Of a DNA stretch of 35,137 nt, positions 8,183-15,528 are shown piece after piece (positions within the stretch are counted from its first letter, which is position 1; the number at the start of each line of letters is the position of its first letter). The notes under the pieces were generated by a model, which searched no databases, was not told the DNA's origin, and saw only the letters and a program-made list of their open reading frames with translations. The DNA lies in NCBI GenBank assembly GCA_034933305.1, contig JAYFNU010000018.1:1-35137 (forward strand), in the 5' to 3' direction. Position numbers and translations under genes: made by a program. This DNA comes from JAYFNU01 sp034933305 (GTDB lineage: Bacteria; Bacillota; Clostridia; Oscillospirales; Ruminococcaceae).

Positions 8183-9118
8183 ATGAAAGTTTACAACGAT
8201 ATCACCGAGCTCATCGGACACACGCCGCTCGTGCGCCTGACGAACTACAACCGAAAGCACGGCCTGCGGGCGGATCTGCTCGCGAAGGTCGAATTTTTCA
8301 ATCCCGCGGCGAGCGTCAAGGACCGCGCCGCGCTGTCCCTCATCACCGACGCCGAAAAGCGCAGCCTGCTGCGCGCGGGCAGCGTCATCATCGAGCCGAC
8401 GAGCGGCAACACCGGCATCGGTCTCGCCGCCGTCGCGGCGACGCGCGGCTACCGCGTCGTGCTGACGATGCCCGACTCCATGAGCGTCGAGCGGCGCAAG
8501 CTGCTGACGGCCTACGGCGCCGAGCTCGTGCTCACCGAGGGCAAAAAGGGCATGACGGGGGCCGTGGAAAAGGCGAAGGAGCTCGCGGCGGCCACGCCCG
8601 GCTCGTTCATCCCCTCGCAGTTCGACAACGACGCCAACCCCGACGCCCACCGCCGCACGACGGGCCCCGAGCTGTGGGCCGACACCGACGGCCGCATCGA
8701 CATCTTCGTCGCGGGCGTCGGCACGGGCGGCACGCTGTGCGGCACCGGGCAATTCCTCAAGAGCAAGAATCCCGCGATCCGCATCGTCGCGGTCGAGCCG
8801 GCCTCTTCGCCGCTGCTGTCGCAGGGCCATGCCGGCCCCCACGGGCTGCAGGGCATCGGCGCGAATTTCGTGCCGGGCAATTACGACCCCTCCGTCGTCG
8901 ACGAGATCGTGACCGTCACCGACGCCGACGCCTTCGCGGCGACGCGGGAGCTGCCCCGCACCGACGGGCTGCTCGTCGGCATCACGTCGGGCGCGGCGGT
9001 CTTCGCCGCGGCGCAGCTCGCCATGCGGCCCGAAAACGCGGGCAAGTGCATCGTGGCGCTGCTGCCCGACACCGGCGCCCGCTATCTGTCCTCGCCTTGC
9101 TTCGCCGGGGAGGACTGA
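8183..9118 (+). CDS. cysK: Cysteine synthase (O-acetylserine sulfhydrylase A)
   Basis: A 311-residue PLP enzyme that forms cysteine from O-acetylserine and sulfide. PLP-binding Lys46 lies in NPAASVKDR; the TSGNTG loop is at 73-78; a GTGGT phosphate-binding loop and a C-terminal PDTGARYLS segment are present. The frame stays open upstream, but the ATG at 8183 is preceded by GGGAAAGGAA and opens with the canonical DITELIGHTPLVRL. It follows the PtmE-like gene by 22 nt and is 3 nt from cysE, so it is probably co-transcribed with the sugar genes. No sulfur-responsive element is visible. Confidence 0.92.
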   Translation: MKVYNDITELIGHTPLVRLTNYNRKHGLRADLLAKVEFFNPAASVKDRAALSLITDAEKRSLLRAGSVIIEPTSGNTGIGLAAVAATRGYRVVLTMPDSMSVERRKLLTAYGAELVLTEGKKGMTGAVEKAKELAAATPGSFIPSQFDNDANPDAHRRTTGPELWADTDGRIDIFVAGVGTGGTLCGTGQFLKSKNPAIRIVAVEPASSPLLSQGHAGPHGLQGIGANFVPGNYDPSVVDEIVTVTDADAFAATRELPRTDGLLVGITSGAAVFAAAQLAMRPENAGKCIVALLPDTGARYLSSPCFAGED

Positions 9119-9121
9119 ACC

Positions 9122-9781
9122 ATGGGTAAGATCGGACGGGATCTGCGGGCCATCCGCAGACGGGACCCCGCCTGCAAAAGCTGGCTCGAGGCGGTGCTGC
9201 TGTACCCCGGCTTTTACGCGCTGCTGTTCTACCGGCTCGCGCATCTGTTTTATCGCATTCGCTTTTATTTCTTCGCCCGGCTGCTCTCGCAGCTCGCCCG
9301 TTTTCTGACGGGCACCGAGATCCATCCCGGCGCGAAGATCGGCGGCGGCGTCTTTATCGACCACGCCGCGGCCGTCGTCGTCGGCGAGACCGCCGAGATC
9401 GGCGACGACTGCACGCTCTACCAGGGCGTGACCCTCGGCGGAACGGGCAAAAACACCGGCAAGCGCCACCCGACGCTCGGGCGCGACGTCCTCGTGGGCG
9501 CGGGCGCGAAGGTGCTCGGCCCCGTCAACATCGGCGACGGCGCGAAGATCGCGGCGGGCGCCGTCGTGCTGCACGACATCCCGCCGTTTGCCACGGCCGT
9601 CGGCGTGCCCGCGCGCGTCGTGCGCATCGCCAACAAAAAGATCGACCTGTGCCACAACGACGACCTCGACCAGATCAACATCCCCGACCTCACGGCGCAG
9701 GAGCTGTGCCGCCTGACGGTGCAGCTCGAAAAGCTGCAGAAGCGCGTCGAGGAGCTCGAGGGAGAAAAGCCGCAGGCATAG
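9122..9781 (+). CDS. cysE: Serine O-acetyltransferase
   Basis: A 219-residue acetyl-CoA:serine acetyltransferase, the step before CysK. A short helical N-terminus is followed by a left-handed beta-helix of hexapeptide repeats (about 66-165). GTEIHPGAKIG (64-74) and IDHAAAVVVGETA (79-91) hold the catalytic Asp80/His81 region. Here the usual glycine-rich HGxGVVIGE is HAAAVVVGE. The C-terminus (about 185-215) looks like a charged coiled coil ending EGEKPQA and lacks the terminal Ile that docks into CysK in classical CysE, so the cysteine synthase complex may not form. It is the last gene before a strong terminator. Confidence 0.9.
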   Translation: MGKIGRDLRAIRRRDPACKSWLEAVLLYPGFYALLFYRLAHLFYRIRFYFFARLLSQLARFLTGTEIHPGAKIGGGVFIDHAAAVVVGETAEIGDDCTLYQGVTLGGTGKNTGKRHPTLGRDVLVGAGAKVLGPVNIGDGAKIAAGAVVLHDIPPFATAVGVPARVVRIANKKIDLCHNDDLDQINIPDLTAQELCRLTVQLEKLQKRVEELEGEKPQA

Positions 9782-9805
9782 CGCGGCGCTCGATCGGCAG
9801 AACAG

Positions 9806-9839
9806 AAAGCCCCGGGACGGCTGTCCCGGGGCTTTTTTT
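9806..9839 (+). terminator. Terminator after cysE
   Basis: Stem GCCCCGGGAC (9809-9818) with GTCCCGGGGC (9823-9832), loop GGCT, then seven T. Confidence 0.92.
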
Positions 9840-9868
9840 GCGCGCGGGCCCGGGGTTTTCCCCTGCGC

Positions 9869-9901
9869 AAAAAGGGCGCGCCGGCTTTCGCCGGCGCGCC
9901 C
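9869..9901 (-). terminator. Terminator of the Na+-pump decarboxylase genes
   Basis: A perfect 12-bp stem, 9874-9885 with 9890-9901 (GGGCGCGCCGGC). On the minus strand the loop is GAAA, followed by five T (9869-9873). It lies just after the stop at 9921. Confidence 0.9.
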
Positions 9902-9920
9902 GCGCCCGATCGACAGGGGA

Positions 9921-11105
9921 TCATTTGAACATCGCGATGAACACGCCCGCCGCGACCGCCGAGCCGATGACGCCGGCGACGTTGGGGCCCATGGCGTGCA
10001 TGAGCAGATAGTTGTTCGGGTTCTCCTCGAGGCCGACGGTCTGGGAGACGCGCGCGGCCATGGGGACGGCCGAAACGCCGGCCGAACCGATGAGCGGATT
10101 GACCTTGCCCTTGGTGATCCAGCACATGAGCTTGCCGAACAGCACGCCGCCCGCCGTCGAGAAGCAGAAGGCGCAGAAGCCCATGAGGATGATCTTGAGC
10201 GTCGAGGGGGCGAGGAAGGTATCCGCGGTCGCCGTCGCGCCGACGGTCACGCCGAGGAAGATGGTGATGATGTTGATGAGCTCGTTCGCCGCCGTCTTGA
10301 CGAGGCGCTCGGCGACGCCGCATTCCTTGAGCAGGTTGCCGAACATGAGGCAGCCGACGAGCGACGCCGCGTCCGGAACGATGAGCGACACGATCAGCGT
10401 GACGACGACCGGGAAGATGATCTTTTCCGTCTTGGAGACGGGGCGCAGCTGCTCCATGACGATCGCGCGTTCCTTGTGCGTCGTCAGCGCGCGCATGATG
10501 GGCGGCTGGATGAAGGGCACGAGCGCCATGTAGGAATACGCCGCGATGGCGATGGCCGGCAGCAGGTGCGGCGCGAGCGTCTTCGTCACGAAGATGGCCG
10601 TCGGGCCGTCCGCGCCGCCGATGATGCCGATGGACGACGCCTCGAGCGGATTGAAGCCCAGCGCGATGCTGCCCGCGAAGGTCACGAAAATGCCCAGTTG
10701 GGCCGCGGCGCCGAGGAAGATGGTCTTGGGGTTGGCGATGAGGGGCGAGAAGTCGGTCATCGCGCCGATGCCCAGGAAGATGAGCGGCGGATAGACGCCC
10801 AGCTTGACGCCGAGATAGAGGATGTCGAGCAGGCCGCCGTCATGCAGCACCTTGCCGTAGTCGATGACGCTGCCGGTAAAGAAGTCCGGGTGCATCATCG
10901 CGGCGCCGGGAAGGTTCGCGAGCAGCATGCCGAAGGCGATGGGCACGAGCAGCAGCGGCTCGAACTTGCGCACGATGGCGAGATAGAACAGCAGGAAGGA
11001 AATGGCGTACATCACGAGATATTTCCATCCGCCGTCGCCGAAGGCGGCGATGATGCGCGCGACGCCGGTCGAATTGAGAAAACTGGTGATCGTATCGAGA
11101 ATCAT
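9921..11105 (-). CDS. Na+-translocating decarboxylase beta subunit (OadB/GcdB/MmdB family)
   Basis: A 394-residue polytopic membrane protein with about 9-11 hydrophobic segments. It forms the channel that couples decarboxylation of carboxybiotin to Na+ export. IIGGADGPTAIFVT (161-174) contains the conserved Asp of the family's Na+ site (Asp166), and NPLIGSAGVSAVPM (336-349) is the second hallmark. The sequence does not reveal whether the partner carboxyltransferase acts on oxaloacetate, glutaconyl-CoA or methylmalonyl-CoA; no alpha or biotin-carrier subunit gene lies in the window. It follows the gamma-like gene by 4 nt. Confidence 0.92.
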   Translation of the reverse strand: MILDTITSFLNSTGVARIIAAFGDGGWKYLVMYAISFLLFYLAIVRKFEPLLLVPIAFGMLLANLPGAAMMHPDFFTGSVIDYGKVLHDGGLLDILYLGVKLGVYPPLIFLGIGAMTDFSPLIANPKTIFLGAAAQLGIFVTFAGSIALGFNPLEASSIGIIGGADGPTAIFVTKTLAPHLLPAIAIAAYSYMALVPFIQPPIMRALTTHKERAIVMEQLRPVSKTEKIIFPVVVTLIVSLIVPDAASLVGCLMFGNLLKECGVAERLVKTAANELINIITIFLGVTVGATATADTFLAPSTLKIILMGFCAFCFSTAGGVLFGKLMCWITKGKVNPLIGSAGVSAVPMAARVSQTVGLEENPNNYLLMHAMGPNVAGVIGSAVAAGVFIAMFK

Positions 11106-11109
11106 GAGC

Positions 11110-11484
11110 TTACGCCTCCTTTTCCAGAGTAAAGAGGCGGTCGCCCGAGCGGACCCGGTCGCCGGCCTTTACAAACACATTGATCTTCCCGTTGTCCGGG
11201 CACAGGACCTCGCTCGCGGCGCCCGTATCGGACACGAGCACCAGGACGGCCTCGTCCTTCGCCGCGTGGGCGATGTTGCGCACGCTCTCGACCGTACCGG
11301 CCGACGGGCTGACGACGGTGTCGGCCTTCCCCTTGCCGCTGTTGTGGAACACGCGTTCCATGAGCATCATGCACAGATAGATGACCGTCAGCGCGGCAAA
11401 CACGATGAGCATGCCGACAAGGACGGTGACGCCCACCTGCGAAGCCGAAAATGTGCTGCTTCCGGCTGTCAGAGTCACGATCAT
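11110..11484 (-). CDS. OadG-like gamma subunit with a degenerate biotinyl-like domain
   Basis: A 124-residue protein. One N-terminal membrane helix (about 14-37) resembles OadG. A Ser/Lys linker then leads to a biotinyl/lipoyl-like beta domain (about 57-124). The half-motif SPSAGTVESV and the C-terminal INVFVKAGDRVRSGDRLFTLE fit the biotin-carrier fold, but the position of the MKM biotinylation motif reads VSDTGAASEV, with no lysine. It is therefore unlikely to carry biotin and may act structurally or as an alpha/beta adaptor. GGGGAG lies 7 nt before the ATG at 11484, which is preferred over the ATG 18 nt upstream. Confidence 0.78.
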   Translation of the reverse strand: MIVTLTAGSSTFSASQVGVTVLVGMLIVFAALTVIYLCMMLMERVFHNSGKGKADTVVSPSAGTVESVRNIAHAAKDEAVLVLVSDTGAASEVLCPDNGKINVFVKAGDRVRSGDRLFTLEKEA

Positions 11485-11509
11485 TTCTTCACTCCCCAAC
11501 ATAAAAATA

Positions 11510-11528
11510 GGGCTTGCAGGACAAGCCT
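11510..11528 (-). promoter_or_regulatory. Leader hairpin before the decarboxylase genes
   Basis: On the minus strand GGCTTG-tcctg-CAAGCC is followed by CTATTTTTAT, between the promoter and the start codon. It could be an attenuator or an mRNA-stabilising hairpin. The stem is short, so this is tentative. Confidence 0.35.
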
Positions 11529-11550
11529 CGTTGCGCGAAAAATCATGTTA

Positions 11551-11580
11551 ATGATACCGCAAGGCCCGGTAAAATGTCAA
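11551..11580 (-). promoter_or_regulatory. Promoter of the decarboxylase operon
   Basis: On the minus strand a perfect TTGACA (11575-11580), an 18-nt spacer and TATCAT (11551-11556). It is divergent from the uracil permease promoter. Confidence 0.7.
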
Positions 11581-11628
11581 TGGAATTACAGGGATAAAAA
11601 AATATTTATACTTTTCCGGGAAAGGGGC

Positions 11629-11657
11629 TTGCGCAGTGCGGGTTTATCCGATATAAT
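11629..11657 (+). promoter_or_regulatory. Promoter of the uracil permease gene
   Basis: TTGCGC (11629-11634), a 17-nt spacer and a perfect TATAAT (11652-11657), about 50 nt before the ATG at 11709. No PyrR-type attenuator hairpin is recognisable in the short leader. Confidence 0.7.
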
Positions 11658-11708
11658 ACTGACAATTTGGGCATAAACCAAGGGCACATGAGAAAGAGAG
11701 GAATTGTT

Positions 11709-13085
11709 ATGGGAAAAAACGGCATCTACGACGCGCCTAAACAGCTCGGCTGGGGCAAGACATTGGTCCTCGGCATCCAGCACATTTTCGCAATGTTCGG
11801 CGCAACGGTACTGGTCCCGCTTCTGACAGGATTGAGCGTTCAGGTGACGCTGTTCTGTGCAGGGGTCGGGACCTTAATTTTTCACCTGATCACCAGAGGC
11901 AAGGTCCCGGCGTTCCTGGGCTCCTCGTTCGCCTTCCTCAGCGGCTTCTACGCGATCTCGGGCGCCGCGCTGGCGCTTGAGTCCAACCCCGGCCTGACCA
12001 ACGGCGTGTACGCCGGACTGTCGCTCCAGGAAAAGCTCCCCTATGCGCTGGGCGGCGTCGTGGTGGCGGGCGCGGTCTATCTGGTGCTCGCGGGCATCAT
12101 CACGCTCGTCGGCGTCAAGAAGGTCCTGCGCTTCATCCCGCCCATCGTGACGGGCCCCATCATCATCCTCATCGGCCTCAACCTCGCGGGCACGGCGGTG
12201 TCGAGCGCGAGCACCAACTGGGCGCTCGCGGCGCTGGCCATCGCGACGATCATCGTGTGCAACATCTGGGCGAAGGGCATGATCAAGATCGTCCCCATCC
12301 TGATGGGCATCCTCGTCCCCTACATCGTGGCGGCCTGCTGCGGGCTCGTCGACTTCTCGGCGCTGTCGGCCGCGGGCGCGGTCGGCGTGCCGCACTTCAT
12401 CCTGCCGAAATTCGACATCAGCGCGATCCTCATCATGGCGCCCATCTCGCTCGCGACGATGATGGAGCACATCGGCGACATCAGCGCCATCAGCGCGACG
12501 GTCGGCAAGGACTTCAAGGCTGACCCGGGCCTCAACCGCACGCTGCTCGGCGACGGCCTCGCGACGATGTTCGCGGGCATGTGCGGCGGTCCCGCCAACA
12601 CGACCTACGGCGAAAACACCGCGGTCCTGTCGCTGTCGAAGGTCTATGATCCGAAGGTCATCCGCATCGCGGCCTACGGCGCGGTCGTGCTGAGCTTCTC
12701 GCCCTGGTTCGAAAAGCTCGTCGGCACCATCCCCGGCGCGATCATGGGCGGCGTCAGCTTCGTGCTGTACGGCATGATCTCCGCCGTCGGCGTGCGCAAC
12801 ATGGTCGAAAACCGGATCGACATGACGAAATCCCGCAACCTCATCATCGCGGCGGTGGTGCTGGTCTCCGGCCTCGGCTTCGAGAGCTACCCGATCACCT
12901 TCGCCATCGGCGGCGCGACGCTGACCTTCAAGGGCCTCGCGAGCGCGGCCATCCTCGGCATCCTGCTCAACGCCATCCTCCCCGGCAAGGACGAGGACAG
13001 CGGCGTGCCGCTCATGGAGCTCGGCGCGGAGCAGCCCGAGGAAGCGAAGGAAGAGGCCAAGGAAGTCGTCGCCGCAAAGAACTGA
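11709..13085 (+). CDS. uraA: Uracil permease (NCS2 nucleobase:cation symporter)
   Basis: A 458-residue membrane transporter of the NCS2 family. GIQHIFAMFGATVLVP (22-37) is the family entrance signature. The stretch NTTYGENTAVLSL in the second half carries the family substrate-site motif and favours uracil over xanthine. About 12-14 hydrophobic segments are visible. The C-terminal tail is acidic and Lys/Glu/Ala-rich. The start at 11709 follows AGAGAGGAATTGTT; an in-frame ATG at 11667 lies only 10 nt from the -10 box and is unlikely. The downstream mini-protein gene begins 19 nt later and is probably co-transcribed. Confidence 0.9.
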   Translation: MGKNGIYDAPKQLGWGKTLVLGIQHIFAMFGATVLVPLLTGLSVQVTLFCAGVGTLIFHLITRGKVPAFLGSSFAFLSGFYAISGAALALESNPGLTNGVYAGLSLQEKLPYALGGVVVAGAVYLVLAGIITLVGVKKVLRFIPPIVTGPIIILIGLNLAGTAVSSASTNWALAALAIATIIVCNIWAKGMIKIVPILMGILVPYIVAACCGLVDFSALSAAGAVGVPHFILPKFDISAILIMAPISLATMMEHIGDISAISATVGKDFKADPGLNRTLLGDGLATMFAGMCGGPANTTYGENTAVLSLSKVYDPKVIRIAAYGAVVLSFSPWFEKLVGTIPGAIMGGVSFVLYGMISAVGVRNMVENRIDMTKSRNLIIAAVVLVSGLGFESYPITFAIGGATLTFKGLASAAILGILLNAILPGKDEDSGVPLMELGAEQPEEAKEEAKEVVAAKN

Positions 13086-13104
13086 CGGAAAGGGGGCGCG
13101 CCGC

Positions 13105-13284
13105 ATGAGCGCCGGCAACTGCGAGAGCTGTACGAATTACCGTTTCGACGAGGACTGGGGCTGCTACGTCTGCCTCGTCAATCTCGACGAGGACGAATAC
13201 GACCGCTTCGTGCGCGGCACGTTCGGCGACTGCCCCTATTACTCCCTGGCCGACGAATACAAGATCGTCGAAAAACAGAAATGA
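13105..13284 (+). CDS. Cys-rich 59-residue protein, DUF6472-like
   Basis: A 59-residue protein with four cysteines in the arrangement CESC...CYVC and a fifth in GDCPYY, and a conserved-looking core NLDEDEYDRFVRGTF. This matches my memory of the DUF6472 family of Clostridia (small, acidic, Cys-rich, ending in ADEYKIVEKQ-like sequence). The cysteines suggest metal binding, but function is unknown. The start is preceded by GGAAAGGGGG. It follows the uracil permease directly and ends just before a strong terminator, so it is a real gene rather than noise. Confidence 0.8.
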   Translation: MSAGNCESCTNYRFDEDWGCYVCLVNLDEDEYDRFVRGTFGDCPYYSLADEYKIVEKQK

Positions 13285-13294
13285 CGGACATCCG

Positions 13295-13330
13295 AAAAGG
13301 GGCGCGCGGCCACGGGCGCGCGCCCCTTTT
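13295..13330. terminator. Terminator between convergent genes
   Basis: A 10-bp stem GGGGCGCGCG (13299-13308) with CGCGCGCCCC (13317-13326), flanked by AAAA and TTTTGTTTTT. It works rightward for the uraA unit and probably leftward for the gene at 13340-14095. Confidence 0.88.
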
Positions 13331-13339
13331 GTTTTTGTC

Positions 13340-14095
13340 TCAGGCCGCCGCCCGGGCGGTCTTCTTTTTTGCGAGGCTCCACGGCAGATACAGCGCCGTC
13401 CAAAGCACCGCGAGCAGGATGGGAAAGCCGAGCAGGTACAGATCCCCGCCGAACAGCCGGGCGAAGAGCTCGAGGATGGGGTTGCCGTCCGTGCGGCTGA
13501 GGAACATGAAATTCGTCCCCGTGAGCAGGTTGCACGCGAGCGCGGGCACGCAGGCCGCCGCGAGAAACAGCGCGACCTTCGGCAGGCGCCGCCAGTCGGG
13601 CCGGAAGCCGCCCGCGAGCAGCAGCACGGGGTAAAGGATGAGCAGGATGTGAACCGTCGCCGAGTGCAGGTGCATGCAGTTGAGCACCGGCAGCGCCGTC
13701 CACGAGGGGCTGAGCATCGCGAGCAGCGCCCCGGGGACGCACAGCGCGTAGAGGATCTCCGCGGCGAGTCCGTTCGGGCGCGCCGTGTACCACGCGCAGA
13801 CGAAGATATTGATGCTGCACAGGTGCAGCGGCAGGAATCCCCACTCGAACTGTCCCGTCGCGAGCGTAAAGACATACTTCACGAGCTCGTCCGCGAGGAT
13901 GAGGACGGTGACGGCGAGAAGGATGCGGCGGCGCACGGCGGCGTCGGCGCGGCGGTAGAGCACGGCGCCGGCGGCGCACACGGCGGCGCACAGCGCGAGC
14001 TCGCACAGATGGGTCGCGTCAAAGGGCCGGAACGCGGCAAAGGTCTCGCCGAAGATATCGCGCATGGTCTTTTTCGTGTACCAGAAGCTCGACAT
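13340..14095 (-). CDS. YwaF / TIGR02206-family membrane protein
   Basis: A 251-residue polytopic membrane protein with about 7 hydrophobic segments. The signatures GFLPLHLCSINIF and TGTNFMFLS place it in the YwaF/TMEM164-like family, whose biochemical role is unknown. The ATG at 14095 is preferred: AGGGA lies 6 nt upstream, whereas the in-frame ATG two codons earlier abuts that site. It is preceded by the PPOX-type gene, 24 nt away on the same strand, and the two are probably co-transcribed. It ends at the shared terminator at 13295-13330. Confidence 0.82.
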   Translation of the reverse strand: MSSFWYTKKTMRDIFGETFAAFRPFDATHLCELALCAAVCAAGAVLYRRADAAVRRRILLAVTVLILADELVKYVFTLATGQFEWGFLPLHLCSINIFVCAWYTARPNGLAAEILYALCVPGALLAMLSPSWTALPVLNCMHLHSATVHILLILYPVLLLAGGFRPDWRRLPKVALFLAAACVPALACNLLTGTNFMFLSRTDGNPILELFARLFGGDLYLLGFPILLAVLWTALYLPWSLAKKKTARAAA

Positions 14096-14119
14096 GGGCA
14101 TTCCCTCTCTGTTCTTCCA

Positions 14120-14512
14120 TTAAAAGCGGAGCGTGCGCGGCGGCGCCGTGAAGCTCGAGAAAACGGCCTCGGCGTCCCGCATGGCATAGACGACCGTATT
14201 GCCGTCGTCCTCGTCGTACATGCGGCGCAGCGACGGATACGCGTCGAGCATATGGCTGCGCGCCTCGCGCCGGTCGTCCTCCGTGAGCACGCCGCGCACG
14301 CGCAGCCACTGCTCGCCGTCGAAGGCGCAAAGCTCGAAATGGGGGTCGGCGGCGAGCTGCTTCGCCGTGTCCTTCGATTTCCCCGTCTGGATGTACAGCT
14401 TTCCCTCAAACAGGTCGATCGTCCCGAACGGGCGCACGCGCGGCCGGCCGCCGTCGGTCGTCGCTAAATAATACGTGCCGCACTTTTTCAGAAAATCATA
14501 GACTTCCCGCAT
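14120..14512 (-). CDS. Pyridoxamine 5'-phosphate oxidase-like flavoprotein
   Basis: A 130-residue single-domain FMN-binding split-barrel protein. TYYLATTDGGRPRVRPFG near the N-terminus and the repeated strands up to LRVRGVLTEDD are typical of the small PPOX-like family, often annotated nimA-like or general stress protein-like. The start at 14512 is chosen from AAAGGAG 6 nt upstream and the family N-terminus; the open frame before it is GC-rich noise. It probably binds FMN or F420 and reduces small molecules; the substrate is unknown. It is divergent from a nitroreductase-family gene. Confidence 0.82.
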   Translation of the reverse strand: MREVYDFLKKCGTYYLATTDGGRPRVRPFGTIDLFEGKLYIQTGKSKDTAKQLAADPHFELCAFDGEQWLRVRGVLTEDDRREARSHMLDAYPSLRRMYDEDDGNTVVYAMRDAEAVFSSFTAPPRTLRF

Positions 14513-14578
14513 AAAAAGCTCCTTTCCGGCGCTCGCGCGTCTGCACCCATTATAGCCCCGCGGCGGGCGCGTGACAAG

Positions 14579-14619
14579 CGCGGGCGGGCCGCGTTTTCGC
14601 GCCCCGCGGCCCGCCCGCG
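14579..14619. repeat. Perfect 15-bp inverted repeat between divergent genes
   Basis: 14579-14593 pairs with 14605-14619 (CGCGGGCGGGCCGCG arms) around an 11-nt loop. There is no T-run on either side, so it is not an ordinary terminator. It overlaps the -35 region of the nitroreductase promoter and could be an operator or an mRNA hairpin. Confidence 0.55.
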
Positions 14620-14645
14620 ACAGGCGCGGAAAAATATGATATACT
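14617..14645 (+). promoter_or_regulatory. Possible promoter of the nitroreductase-family gene
   Basis: GCGACA (14617-14622), a 17-nt spacer and TATACT (14640-14645), about 55 nt before the ATG at 14701. The -35 is weak. Confidence 0.45.
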
Positions 14646-14700
14646 ATATAAGTAAGATAAGTGCGCATCGCACGGAAACATGAGGGAAAGGCAGGGCATC

Positions 14701-15435
14701 ATGGAAGAGCTGTACAGCGCCATTTTCAAAAGACGATCGATGCGGAAATATGACGATGCGCTCTCGCTGACGGCGGCGCAGCTGGAAGCGATGCGCGATT
14801 TTGCCCGGCAGCTCGCGCCGCTCGACGCGGGCATCCGCACGGCGTGCGAGTTCGCGCCGCGCGCCGACACGACGGCGAAGTTCGGCGAATACTGCGCGCT
14901 GTTCTTCAGCGAGGACAAGCCCGGCGCCGCGCTCAACACGGGCTATATGCTGGAGCAGCTCGACTTGTATCTCGCGGCGCACGACATCGGCGCGTGCTGG
15001 TACGGCCTCGCGCGCCCGAAAAAGGAGATGCCCGGCGGGCTGCTCTTCCACATTCTGCTCGCGTTCGGTCAAAGCCGCCCGGAGGATTTCCGCGATGGCG
15101 CGGCCGATTTCAGCCGCCGTCCCCGGGAAGACGTATGGACGGGCGCGTTCGACAGCGACGTCGTCGAGGCGGTGCGCGTTTCGCCCAGCGCCTGCAACTG
15201 CCAGCCGTGGCGCTATTCGAGCGGCGGCGGGCGCGTCGAGGTGCTGCGCGAGACGGCGCTGCGCACCTTCATCCCCCCCTCCCGCAGAGCTTTCTTCAAT
15301 TCGATCGACGTCGGCATTTCCCTGTTCCATTTCGAATGCGCCTGCGCGCACAAGGGCATCCGCTTCGAGCGCACGCTGTGCGAGCCGCACCGGCGCGGGT
15401 CGCTCGTCGAGACGGCCGTCTATAAAATCGGATAA
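14701..15435 (+). CDS. Nitroreductase-family flavoprotein (putative TM-nitroreductase type)
   Basis: A 244-residue protein with the N-terminal nitroreductase signature AIFKRRSMRKYDD, a central NTGYMLEQLDLYLAAHDIGACWYG helix (read in two parts), and a second half containing SPSACNCQPWRYS, the FMN-contact segment. The duplicated-domain order is typical of the family annotated as putative TM nitroreductase, which acts as an FMN-dependent NAD(P)H oxidoreductase. The start at 14701 is taken because the family N-terminus begins there; an in-frame ATG lies 21 nt upstream. No physiological substrate can be assigned. Confidence 0.82.
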   Translation: MEELYSAIFKRRSMRKYDDALSLTAAQLEAMRDFARQLAPLDAGIRTACEFAPRADTTAKFGEYCALFFSEDKPGAALNTGYMLEQLDLYLAAHDIGACWYGLARPKKEMPGGLLFHILLAFGQSRPEDFRDGAADFSRRPREDVWTGAFDSDVVEAVRVSPSACNCQPWRYSSGGGRVEVLRETALRTFIPPSRRAFFNSIDVGISLFHFECACAHKGIRFERTLCEPHRRGSLVETAVYKIG

Positions 15436-15484
15436 TAATACAAAAAACGGCGGGCGGCGCCTTTCGCGGCGGCGGCCGGCATGC

Positions 15485-15490
15485 TATACT
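15485..15490 (+). promoter_or_regulatory. -10 box of the ZIP transporter gene
   Basis: TATACT, 38 nt before the ATG at 15529, with a weak TTTCGC at 15462-15467 (17-nt spacer). GGGAG lies 6 nt before the start codon. Confidence 0.45.
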
Positions 15491-15528
15491 GGAAAAGATA
15501 TTGAAAACCAAACGAATGGGAGCCGCCG

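Noticed and set aside
8075..9655. 526-codon minus-strand frame opposite cysK/cysE
   Set aside because: Same kind of high-GC shadow; the plus-strand genes have catalytic motifs and correct start sites.
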